Source of the DNA: Zhengitettix transpicula
Taxonomy: Eukaryota > Arthropoda > Insecta > Orthoptera > Tetrigidae
DNA length: 64,000 nucleotides
Assembly: GCA_037074705.1 (NCBI GenBank)
Contig: CM073591.1
Coordinates: 131,819,032-131,883,031, forward strand
Direction of reading: 5' to 3'
Shown: positions 37,001 to 50,556 of the stretch, in pieces
How the letters are laid out: every line of letters starts with the position of its first letter
Position numbering within the stretch: the first letter of the stretch is position 1
Made by a program: the position numbers and the translations under genes
Notes under the pieces: model-generated
What the model saw: only the letters and a program-made list of their open reading frames with translations
The model's database searches: none
What the model was told of the DNA's origin: nothing

Positions 37001-40000
37001 AAATACCGATAGTCAAAATTACTTTTATTTCCTTAAGATAGTTTAAAACTCTCTAGGTAGGTTAAGAGAATCAAAAATAAAGTACCTTCAGAGAGAAAAA
37101 AATTCTTTTGTTATGTTAAGATGTCAAAAAGAGTCCCGGTATTCTAAGAGAGTGAAATATACTCATGACCCCCACCCCATAAGTACTAGGCAAGTATTTC
37201 ACATTGTGAGTTTTCCCCAGGACAGTAAGTAATGTATATAAAATTTCTTCCAATACATTGAGTATCCAAAGGACACAGGAACCCTCAGAAAGTACATTGA
37301 CAGAGACTTTACACTCACTCACTAATAGAGTCAAAATTTGTCCCAGTACCTTAAGGGAGTCCAAAATACTCCCAATACCTTAAGCGAGTGAAAAATAATC
37401 CATCTTAAGAGGCTCAAAAATAATAAATCAAGTTTTGACCTTTTATGGTATTAGTTAAAAGTTTTCTAATTTTACACTCACTAACCCGTAATAAGGTAAT
37501 ACCATGTACTGTTTTTTTCTATAACAAGCTTTGTTTTATTGTCCATCACATTATTATTATGATTGAGATTGTTAATTCTTATGGAAATATGTCTATTGCT
37601 AAAGTTCAAAGTATCATCATTACTAATAATAATATTTTTAACTATTTTGAGGTTATTTTTGTGGTTTTTGGGGTTTGATAACAATATTGTTTTATCTATG
37701 ACAGTGATTCCAAACATGGGTCCCTCGCCCCACATGGGAACAATTCGAAAATAAGATTGACTAGAGTATAAAAATTGCCAGCTATGATTTAGCTTGTACA
37801 ACAGGAAAATAGTTGATATCTTAATTTCAAATAAACATTTCCTAAATTTTGATTTACCATTATTATTGAAGGACTCTGGCATAAAAGTTGTAATGAGGCT
37901 TCTTTAGGGAATAATTCAATTTATGAATATAAAAAAATATGTATATTACATGGGAGGTATTAGAAGACTTCTTAGGTGCGGCATGGCAAGAAAAATGTTG
38001 GAAAACACTGACCTCTGAGGTTGTATATGATAATTTTGCATTGGTTAGAAAAGTAGTTTAAAATACACCGAGTAGGTCAGGTTTTGGTCCAGTTAGTTTC
38101 AATAATATTATTATAGTTAGTGACACACATATTCAAAAGGCTAATTTTTTTTATTTTCTAATTCAAACATAAATTGGAGGTTGTAATAATACGTATTGAA
38201 AATTTCAGTAATGTTATTGATCTCACTTTTGTTAATCTATATTTCAATGTATTTTAAAGGTTTCTTTTTTAATTGATTTAAACAGTGAGTTTCAAGAAAT
38301 CTGAAAAAATAGGTGATAATAGGAAACCCATAAGTGACTTTCCGTTTGGTGGTAAGTTTTTTAGTAATTGAATGTAATATCAAATTTATAACTATTTCCA
38401 CTTCTATCCAAGGAATATTAAAATTTTGTCTTGAGCCTTTATACTACAAATTACAAGATAATTTGGAATATATGTAAAAATACATTACATGTTCATTAGA
38501 AATATATAACTTTTTGATACTAGTTGTAAATTCAAAGCTATTCTCTACTGTGTGGTTCATCTCAACTAATCAATTATCTAATATTTTAAGTATAAATTCG
38601 AAAAGTTAAGCAACAGAACTGCCTATAAATGACACATTTATATGGGTTATTTGGTTTCTGAATTTTAGGTATGGATATGCACAAGTTAAGTCAGAGGTTA
38701 AAAATAACTGGTTAAATTCAGTATCATTAATGTCATCTTATCCTCTTTCATAAGTTTTTGTAGTTGCCAATAAGTTTTTTAAGAGGGGCATGAGTAATCG
38801 GCAAGTAAGTAGTGTCATCTGCTAGCATACAATTAACTTTGTTAGTATATTCAATTTTGTTCACCAAAACCATTACATTTCCTTTGTCAGATTTAGTGAA
38901 CAATAGATTTTGGCTTTCTTTTGCAAATTTGTTAGTTTCATTGATATTATGTAGCATTTATATTTTATTAAGTGGTAAATGAGTAATTCTTTTAGAGGTT
39001 GTTACCAAATTACGTGTGTGTAATATAATATTGATAAAGTAAAAATTCAAAATTTCTTTCAGTAAATTAAGAGAGTAAAACACTATATTGGCTTGTTTGA
39101 TCCTTTATTATAAAAAAAATGTGCACAAAGTTTGGTGTAAATTACTATAAGATTGTACATGGAACTTTGTTTCACCCTTGTTCATCCCCACTCTTAGGGG
39201 CTTGACTACAACTTAACTGGTATGTTGAATATCAGAATTAAATTCAGTAACTTCCATAGTCCCAGATTTGACACCTATCTTGGTTGTTTTTGTATTATAA
39301 CTATGTTATGGACTTTCACCCCCTTAATGTCATGATAAATGTCAATACGAGACTCGGCGACTTCCATAACACCAGGATAGATACACGTCTCAGTCGTTTT
39401 TGAATTGTTTTTATATAAAGCATGTCCGCTTCCCACCTCTAAGGCCTTAGCATGGTAGAAGCGGTGAGCATTTGAGAGGAAGAACCCCATTAAAAGGAGT
39501 AGAAGGCATTACAGAGAGTACCACCATCTGTTTAAGGATTTAAGAAAAAAATGAAACTGTTTTTTTTAATATACAAGAATGTGTGTTAGAACTTTCGATT
39601 ACGTGCTGCAGAAATTATACACTAGTTTAATGGACAATAAAAGGCAATTGAAAAAAGTAGTTTATTAATTGATTACTTAATTGTGACATATTTTGGTCAT
39701 CATGTGGATCATCTTCAAGCTGTCACTTATCTTAGCATGAAGACAGTCCACATAAGGACCAAAACCTGTCTTAATTTAATAATCAATTAATAAACTACTT
39801 TTTTCAATTGACTGTTTATCATCACATGTAACTACACTGACATAAAACTTTATATAATATAATAAATAATTTAAATAAATAATTATTGGCAACTACCAAT
39901 CTTGTTTAAGATTGTACAGAGTGCATTGTTTTCCCCTTCCACCACCACACCTAAACACAAGTTGAATATCATAATTGTACGCAGTGACTTACACAACCCA

Positions 40001-43000
40001 GGATTTAACACCAATCTCTGTGGTTTTCACATTATTTTTAAGTCCCTCGAATCCCATCCCTAAGCATGCTCTCATCCAATGCAGAATGGGGTTGAAATCA
40101 TTTACAAATAATATCAGTGGGTTATTCCATGCCAAGTGACCAAACCGCGTTTTGGGTACCACCTTGGATTTTGATGAAATTTGGTGATAGTGTTGAATAA
40201 AGCTTCAAGTGATGTTGTGCAAAATCTAAGATTCACTAGTAGTATAGAGGGGGTGCCAGGGCTTCCTGAAAAAAAGTCACCTGTGCAATTCAAACGTGTG
40301 CGTGAATAGATTGTGAAGTTTGAAGTACTACTGTTGTGCAACTGTAGCAGCTAGCTTCCTGAAAAATGGTAACTACAGACAACTTTTTATGCTCTACATG
40401 ATGGTTGCAGTTCCAAGGTTTAAAAAGTTTTAGTTTTATTGCTGTTATATCACAAAGTTGCTCAAAAAAAACGTCAAATTGGGGCAGATTTATCATGCTT
40501 ATAACTTTGGAACAAGACGTTCTACAAACTTATGTTTTATGTAAGTTAACTAATTATAAGCTGCCAAAGTATTAGCTTTCAAGCTCACTTTGTTGTTGAG
40601 ATATATGTTAGTTAATATGAGGTTCAAATTTTACGTGTCAGATTTTGTGCATTTTTCAGGAAGCTAGCTGCTACAGTTGCACAACAGTAGTACTTCAAAC
40701 TTCACAATCTATTCACGTACACGGTTGAATAGCACAGGTGCCTTTTTTTCAGGAGGCCCTGGCGCCCCCTCTATACTACTTATGAAGGTGAAGTTTTACA
40801 CAGAATTGTCTCAGACACATATCTGTCCCTACCCAAAATTTCAGCAAGATTGGAGATGGTGACTTAAAATTTTATTTGAAAATTTGGTCACTTGGCATGG
40901 AATGTACCCAGTAGAAACACATTCAATCTCAATGACTCTATAAATTTTGTTTTGACACAAATATAATCTGTTTTAGTATGTTTTTAAATTCCCATTTCCC
41001 ATCCACCCCTGCCCCTGAGGGTGGTAGTAGTTTCTTACCTCCACAGCGTTTGTTTCCAATTCTAAATGAACATATGTACAAAATTAGGTCGAATTTGCTC
41101 CACACATGAAGATTTGTATATGGAACATACATAAACAGTCAATTTTATTTATTGAAGATAAGATTAGATAAAATAAAGAAATATATGGTTATGTTTGTAT
41201 AAATTCTGTGGTAGACACAATCTAAAACAATGGTAACATGACAAGGATTTTCTTGGGATTTAGAATTTATAACACATTTTCAGTACCCCACATTCCCAAA
41301 GATGTAACTTTGTTCATGGTACCAGACAAGGGTTAATTAATTAATTGTGACAAATAGTATTTAAGTTGTGAAATATAATAGTGATTTTCATCTGTATTGT
41401 TGTTTAAATTATTAATGAGGCCAAAACAGATAATTGAAAATTATAATTTAATTTATTGTGAGTCTGGTGAAGGCCCACCGTAGGACTGAAACATGTTGAA
41501 TTAAATTATGGTTTTTAATTGTAGTTTTGGCCTCATAAATAATTTAAATATATAAATAAATATTTGGAATCTGCAGAAGTTGGAGCAATATCTGCAGCTG
41601 GCTGTTATGAGGTGTCTGAGATATATACTATTTGGCAGAACAAGAGAGGAGCTGTTTGTTGCTCAGACTAATTAATATTGTTTTTCAGTTCTGTGATTGG
41701 TATGCAATATCAAACAGATGAATAAAATGTTACATTGAGAGTAAGTCTAGTTAAAACTCAAACGTTTGATTATTGAATTCATATTCACAAGCATCAAAAA
41801 CTGACAAGCTTATGTGAAGTGCTAATTTTAATATAATTACTGAAGATAAAACTAGTAAATAATAGTTTAGAACCAACATAAAACTAATGCTAAATTACAT
41901 ATATGATAAATTAAACTTTCAACAAACAAAATAAAAAATTAAAGAAAAATAATTTACCTTGACCATAACATTTGTATTAAAAATGTATGATGAGAAGAAT
42001 ACCCAGAATACATCATAGATCAGAAGGCCTGTTAAGAGTAATGTTGATACTTTTAAACTAGGAAGTCGGACAAATGCTATAAATGCAACACACAAGCCCA
42101 TACCCATTGCTGAAAAAGAAATAAAAAATATCAAGTAAGGAGTTTAGTATTTTGAATGTAAAATTATATATGTTAATTAAGAGATGATATACCATCCATG
42201 AGAAGCCAATGCCCTGTTAGAACCCAAATACATACTATGAACACTGCCATTGAGAATGAAAGCAGTTCTGCTCCAGTAAAACGACCACAAACACCAAATG
42301 AGATCCTGAAAATAAACATTTAAGCATTGTTAAAATATAAATATATAGTTTGTCTCATCTAATATTATTTCCATCAAATAAAGTAATATTGTGGACTACA
42401 CTGAAGCCATATAATGAGGACACACTCATACTCCAGATACCTTAAGAACTCATGAACTGCTTTGAAAATTTGAAGAACAACTTTCAGTTCTCTCTTTCCT
42501 TTCCATACCATACCAATATTGCAAGATATATATATAGATAGATAGAGATGAGCGTGTCTCATTATCTTTGGCAGCAGAATAACAATAACAGGGACATTTA
42601 TTTCGTACGGGAAAGGATCATTATCAAGCACACAAAATGTTGACATATTTGTTGCCTGCATGCTGGATGGCTAGACCAGTCGAAGTATTGCAGTTAGTAT
42701 TGTTGGAATCAAATCATGCCTAGGAAATGGAAGGGCAAGTATTCTTCAGTCTGATTTCTAGCTGTTCAGTCAGTCATTTACAGTTATCAGGAAGAGCTAG
42801 TTTTTATTGTTGTTAAACCAGTTATTTAGTTACATGGTTGTGACTGAAAGATGGAAACTACAAGGTTACTTTAGTGATGCAGCAGTGAGATAGCTCCAGC
42901 AGGTAGTCAGCATTTACCACCACAATATCAGGTAAGAACTTTCAACATAAGAAATTAACACATGAATTTGTAAATATAGGCCAATTATCTCCCCACAAAA

Positions 43001-46000
43001 TAAACCTGAGAGAAATATATCATGCTTAAACATTATAAAGTTCTTTAAAAAACTTTTTATTAATTTTGTAAAATTGAATGGAAAATTACTAAAATAAGAA
43101 TTGAATATTTCAATAATCACAAATAACAAAACCAAGCATAGAAAATATTTCACTTTCTCTAAATCAAAGCCTACTGATATTACCTAACCAAGTAAAAAAA
43201 ATTTAGTGATCTTTTTTTTTTTATGAATATGAAAAAACAGAAATTTGAATGAAAAATTATTTTAAATAGTCTTGCATGTATGTCCCCACTCTTACTCATT
43301 GACATTGGAAATATATATATTATAAAATGTAGAAAGAGATCAAATACAACAACTTAACACTAAGTTACACTTAATAGATTATTACAATTAGATACAACTG
43401 TTCAGAATCTTTAGTTTCAGTAGCACTGCATAATCATTGACATCAGTAACTTATTTCCTATGATATAAAAGTGAATACTTTAGTAGAAAAAACAATTATA
43501 AAAATCCTATATAAAAATGTTTTAATTTTAAGAAAAACTCATTAGACACCAGTTAATATAATAAATAATTCAGAAATTAACATATTATATAAATTAAATA
43601 ATTGTTATATTATCACTTTCTTAAATGAAATAATGTTGACAGAAAGTACTTACTTTATCCATAAAAACAGAATATGGAAAAATGTATATTAATTCATACA
43701 TATTTACTAACAAAGAAGTTCATTAAGTAATTCTTATAAAATATAGTTTATATAACTGTAATGAATTTGTAAGTGAAAATAAACTTACTTGTTTCCATCT
43801 GAACAAGGGCGAATAATGTACTGGCACATAGGCAACAGAAGAAAGGCCAATGCAACAGTTGCAATAACTGTAAATGTTAAATATAAATGAAAATACAATA
43901 TATTTGTAAATAAAAATCTTTTGATTAAAAATACTAGACTTACTGGCAGTACATATAGCAAACAACATTTGCATGGAGTCAAAGAAGAAGAACATAACAA
44001 GAAGAGAAACTGATGCACCAAGTGGAAGGCAAAGTGCTTGCATTGTGTCTAATGTCTGTACATCTGAAACAAAATTAGTCCTGAACACAATATTCTCTAA
44101 TATCATTATTGTAGTAGTTATTATATTATGTTACAAAATTCTATTAATATTATATTATAGTATTTATAGTGTATTATAATTTGTTAAATCATTTCCCCAT
44201 CTCACACACTTAGTTTTAACTTCCTTTTCTTTACTTTTTATCTTCCACTCTAATATGTATGTGTGCATGCATATGTAGCAAAAAATAGCATGTGAGATGC
44301 ACAATAGAAGAAGGGAGAAGGTGTATTGGCCCTTGAGGTGGCAACCTCACATAACACTTCTACCATTCTTAAAAATATTAACTATATTTTTATGAATGGG
44401 ATATACATACAGCAGCAAAGTGTCTGTGTTTATCATATCTTAACATTTATGAATAAGTTATTTGACATACAACATATCCTGAACTGAACACAATATATTT
44501 ACAAGAGCCAATATTTTCGGAATTGTTTTTACAATACCAAATTGTGTATCAAATGTTTCTGTTAAACTGAGCTCCAGGCTACCCTCACTACAACCAAAGG
44601 GGAATGGGCTACTGCATCTGTAAAGTTACAGCATTATCACTTCACTTTGTGTTGTTACAAATCCATAGTAGACGTCATGGTACCAATGTTATGCTGCTAA
44701 AAGTTGTTTACAATTGTATTTAAAAGTCATGGAACAAGCAGGTAGGAAAATAAAAAGGCAGGACGTCCATTAATGATGACAATAATGAGAAGTCCATATC
44801 CTGATTCTGGATGTCCCATGAATGGCTATTGAAGAATTGGGTAACTGTATGCACATTATTCTCGGTTCTGCACATAAAATTATGCATAACAGACTAAGCA
44901 TTCATAAAGTCTGTGCATTATGGGTTCCTAAGCAACTTACTCATAAGTACAAGGACAATCATGTGACAATCTGTAATTACCAACACGACTGTCAAGCTTA
45001 AGAAAGTGAATGTTTTTTAAACAAATCACCTAACGGACATGAAATATGGATCAGTTGTCAAACAAGAGAACAAAAATCAGACCAAGGTGTGCAAACACCC
45101 CAATGAAAAAGAAATTCAAGTAACAAACTTAGTGTAATGAGTTAAAAAATGTACACACACTTTACATGTGAGTAGAAGACAAATAACATGTTTATAATAA
45201 ATTTTTAAATAAGCTATTCATATGATGAATTGCAAATCTCATCTTTAACAACTGAATACATGTACGGATTAAATATTTTAGTAATGATCCCTTAATCTTT
45301 CAAAAGTAATTACTTACTGTTTTCCGTGCCCGATGGTGTGGCTGCTGGTAGTCCTGTAAGGCTTTGTGCTCGTTCTTTCTCTTTTTCGCGTTCACGTGCT
45401 TCTTGCTCCATGTTTAGTGATCTAAAATTATAGTTGTTTATATACTTTTTCATTCAAACAGATTAATTTGTGGACTATATAAGATCAGAAAACAATTAAT
45501 AAAGTTTTTTCATGGAATATGAAAATCCATTTATTTATATATTTGCTTGAAGTCTCTGATTGGAAACAAAAGTTTATGGAACATTTAATACAGAACAAAT
45601 GCGAATAATGAAAAAAGGCAATACATAAATTGTTAATGGACATAAGGTTTATAAACTTACAAATTTGTGGTCAACCTGTCTTGAGGAAAGGGGTTTAAAT
45701 TTAGCATGCTCTTTACTATCTAATGTGGCAACACCATCTCTTAATTTATGAACAGTCAACTTTATATATTAAAATTAATGACAGGAAAGAGAAATATTAA
45801 CAGTCACATCACCATTGGTTTGATAATTATATATGTATCCCACAAAATTGAAACTATTCAACAGAAATAAAAAATTTTGAGAACTCGTGCTCCCTTCATC
45901 AGGATAGTAGGTCTGAACTGTGTACCAGCTGGTAGACAACGCAGGTCCTCCTTACAAATTTCAAAAATTTCCTCCTGTCCTACATGATGACACTGAAGTA

Positions 46001-49000
46001 CAATTTCAAGGAAATTTCTTTCCATACAGGCTGGCACATGGAATGAGTCATCTCTCTGCTGAAGAAAAAAAGATAATGGCTCAGAAATTTTGAAGAACTT
46101 CCTTCCTGAAGAAGGAAGATGACAGCCTCCGAAAATCTGAAGAACAACCATAAACCGAAACTACAGAAAATAATAATTTAATTTGTGTTACCTATGTTAC
46201 CAAGACACCCTTAAATTCTGCCAAACAGTCCAGTGGAAACTACATTTCACCAAGAAACCCCCGATCACCATAGATCCCCACAACTCCACAGCCCCCTGCC
46301 TATCCAAATTTAAAGAAGCATCCATCTGTCACCCCCAAAACTCGCACCCAACCACCCACTTTAAACCTTCACCCGCACCCTAGTCTCCCACGTTACCTCA
46401 CCATCCTTTCTTAACTCGCTCCCCAATCAACCTAACCTGATCTGTAACCAGCATTTAGCCCTCCAAAACCTTAAAAATGACAAAGAAATTGTCATTCTCC
46501 CGGCTGACAAGGGCTCCACATTTGTCGTCATGGACTTGGAGAAGTACACGGGTGAGGTACTTCGCCAGCTTGGAGATGACAGAACATACAAACCTGTACC
46601 CACTGACCCCAATCCAGCCATCAACTCAGAAATAGACCAATTTGTCCATTCACATGGAAAACTTCAAAAATTGTCATCAGCCTCCATTGAACTCCTCACC
46701 CCCAAAAAACCCAGAACATCCACCTTCTACTTGCTCCCCAAAATCCACAAACCTGGTATACCGGGCCGCCCAATAGTTGCCAGCTACAATTCCCCTACTG
46801 AGAGGATTTCTGCATTGGTGGATGAGTCCCTCCAACCAATAGTAGAAAAATTACCCTCGTTCATCCAAGACACCAACCACTTCCTACGCCGTCTCCACGA
46901 ACTACCAAAACCTCTTCCACCTGACACCCTTTTGGTCACTATAGATGTAGTGTCACTTTACACTAATATTCCCCATGCCAATGGACTAGCGGCACTTGTA
47001 CACTTCTTGTCCCGCAGACCACAAAATTCTTTCCCCACCACCAATTTTCTGCTTTCCCGTACACAGTTTGTCCTCACCAGAAATTACTTCTCCTTCCAGG
47101 ACAATATCTACCATCAAACCAGTGGCACAGCTATGGGCACCCGGATGGCCCCCTCCTACGCCAACCTGTTCATGGGACACCTGGAACAGGCCCACCTAAA
47201 TTCCTCCCCATTAAAACCCCTGGGGCCTGGTTCAGGTTCATAGATGACATCTTCATGCTATGGACCAGACTCCCTATCTGAATTTCTCCACATCCTGAAC
47301 ACCAAACACCCCGTTAAATTCACCTGGAACCACTCCCCAAAACAAAGTCACCTTCCTAGATGTTGACGTACACCTGAGCTCGGGTACGATCAACACATCT
47401 GTCCACATCAAACCTACAAACACACTTCAATTTTTGCACTTCACTAGTTGCCACCCACACCACACAAAACGCTCCCTCCCATACAGTCTAGCCGTTAGGG
47501 AAGCACATATTTGCTCCACCTGGAACAGCCTCGCCTCTTATACCAACTGGATCCTTAACGCCTTCATCAATAGAAACTATCCCAGCAACCTCCTCCAAAA
47601 ACAGATAACCCGGGCCCTATCAAACCTCTAAACACCCAACACCCACTCTTGACCAAAACAAAAAAAGTAGTCCACCCCTCACGACCACCTACTTCCCTGG
47701 ACTACAAAAAATCAATTCCATTCTCCGCCTAGTATACACTGGACTGCAATCCAACCCTGAATTGAAAACCATCCTCCCCACTATACTCCCCACCTGCCCT
47801 AGGATTGCCTTCAGACGCCCACCCAACCTCCAAAATTTACTTGTCCACCCGTGCAAAACCCACACCCACACCCGCACCCGCCCACCAATGCCAGGTTGCA
47901 AACCTTGTGGTAGGAGCAGATTCCATGTCTGTCCTATCTTACAGCCCACCACAAGCTTTCATAATCACACAAAAACATTCAAAATCAAAGAAAATATGAC
48001 CTGCCTCTCCTCCCACACCATCTACCAAAGTAACTGCAGACTCTGCCCTGCCTTATATATAGGCCAAACCAAAAAACCCCTCCATGAACGTATAGCCAAC
48101 CACCGCAGCACTGTCAAACTATCTAAAATCCAATTCCCAGTAGCTGCTCACGCCCAAAACCACAACATAAACAATTTCGACCAATGCTTCACACTCACCA
48201 TCCTTAAAGCTCTACCCCTCGATTCATCAGAGGCAGAACTCCATCTATGGGAACTATTTTTCCAACATGTCTTGCAGTCCAGACAAAGCCCTGGACTCAA
48301 CATCCTGTAAATAGTGCCCTTCCTACGTACCTTCCCCACTTTCACGAGACCATGTGAGTATGTATGAGCATGCTCATGTATGTATAAGTATGCATACATG
48401 TGTCTGTGCATGTTTATGTGTATTTGTATGTTGAAGCATACATGTATACATGAATGATCTGTATCCTAACCTTTCCTTTGCCACAACCTTCCCTTGAGAG
48501 AGAAAGTTAGCGGCTTGGTGGGGGTGTTGATTATTTATGGGCTACTGGCCATGCGGCGGTAAAAACTCCGCAGTCCGTAGCTGGCCAGTGTACGGAATGG
48601 TGTAACACTCCTTCCTGAAGAAGGAGGCTGAGAGCCTCTGAAAATTTGAAGAACCTTCAGTTCCTCATGGCGACACAGCACTTCACTTTCAGGTAAGCCA
48701 CAACCTATCTCTCTGTCCTTTCCATACCAATATTGCAATTATTTTTGATAATATCACATCCTTACTATTACACAATATATATGTGTGTGTGTGTGTGTGT
48801 GTGGATGTGTGTATATAATTGTGATATTGGTATGGAAAGGAAAGAGATAGGTTGTGACTTACCTGAAAATGAAGTACAGTGTAGCGACAGGGAACTGAGG
48901 CTCTCAACCTCCTTCTACAGGAAGAAGTTTAAACCATTCCCTGCTCTGGCTGGCTGTGGACTGCAGAGTTTTGATGCAATAAACAACCTGGCCACCAACT

Positions 49001-50439
49001 TTCTCTTTTAAAGGAAGGTCATGACATAGGAAAGGATTTGATTGTGATCATTCATACAGTCCGCAGACGGCCGGTGCAAAGTACAGACCTACTATGCTTA
49101 TAAAGGAGGTTCAGGTCCTTGAAAATTTGTTTTTTTATTTCTGCACTTGATTGGAGTAACTGTTAATTAAGGTTTGACTGCACAGTGAAAATCCTTCATT
49201 TGTGCATATAGAGGAGATAGATAAAAGGAAACTAATTGTGCTAAAGAGGACAGGACTGTTTGAATAAATGGAAAGGTGTTAGAGGAGGTCGAGTTTAAGA
49301 CTTTGTCAGCACTGTAGGATGTTTTAGAAAAAGAGTTCCTATAGATTGAGTTCCGCCACTGATTAATTAGAATGTAGCCCTTTAAGGAGGGCCAGTGTGA
49401 ATTATTGGTTGAAGCTGTTGGTGTTTTGGACCAAACAACTATTGGGGATTATTTGTAACAGTTTGAAAATACAATTACGTAACACCCAATTTATGTAATA
49501 ATAATAATATCCTTAATAATAAAAAGTATAAATAATAAGAAGTATAATATATAGCCTGTAAAACTGAGGAAAATTTTACTAACATACAACTACTCAACCA
49601 ACGCTTCATTAAACTCTGTAAACAAGGGTCATAACTAGAAAACCAGAGTTGTTTGACAAACAAAATGTATGGACGTGGAAAGGCCAAGGATCAAGGGATT
49701 ATTTCTCTTGTGAAGAGAATTTATCACAAACAACTTTTTACAGCTGCAATTTGCATTGTGAAAAAAGAGATGGAAATATTAAAATTTGGAGTGAGCTTGA
49801 TGCAATAAATGCTATCGCCACATCCTGGGAATCACAATACATACATACATACATACAGAACTGTTTTATAAAACAATGGAGGCATAAATACACTAATCCT
49901 GTTGACAAGTTAGATAGTGACAACAATACCACTTCATCTGACAAATGAAATATTCTACAAGATGGTGCGAACCCTAAAATTAGTTGTGAGAAGTTTGTTA
50001 ATACAGATGATGATCTTGCCATGTGGAATTTGATGTAAAAACAGTTGTGTCTCTGAGGTGCAAGAAATGTCATCAAAGAAAGTGAGGAGGATATCATCAT
50101 TCCACCAGGAAGTGTTACACACCTTGGTCACTTTATAACATTTTTCTGCAACATCCGAAGTGAGCACTAGTTTTACAGAAGCCACGAGTACAGTTGGCCG
50201 TGAAATTACCTGACATATTTATACCCGTCTATGACAGTGCAATATTCACAACTTTATCACAAGAAAATAATATGCTAGTACTTTTTTCAAGTTACAGTAC
50301 ACTAATTACTGTTCCTATTTTTCCTGAATAGCAGGATTCATGTACCTGGTAACCCAGTAAACCTTTTGAATCTTCAAAGAATAGTAGGAAATGTTTTTTA
50401 CAACTATACATAAAAAAACAAAAATTATATATAATCAAA

Positions 50440-50509
<70 letters not shown>

Positions 50510-50513
50510 CAAA

Positions 50514-50556
<43 letters not shown>

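Larger units (their letters stand above)
46060..48665 (+). mobile_element. Penelope-like retroelement with hammerhead-like ends
   Basis: The interior codes a reverse transcriptase (46435-47630, broken) and a GIY-YIG endonuclease (open to 48310). Both ends carry CTGAAGA - hairpin - GAAAAT..TGAAGAAC blocks in the same orientation: 46060-46098 and 46106-46145 in tandem on the left, 48615-48655 on the right. Penelope-like elements are known to carry hammerhead ribozyme motifs in their terminal repeats, which supports this reading. It sits in an SPPL3 intron in antisense to the gene. Confidence 0.8.

Noticed and set aside
37481..37882. 133 codon minus-strand open frame
   Set aside because: It covers a hAT-like MITE and flanking AT-rich DNA, with no domain.
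47762..48310. GIY-YIG frame as an independent host gene
   Set aside because: It continues the Penelope-like polyprotein and lacks its own start context.
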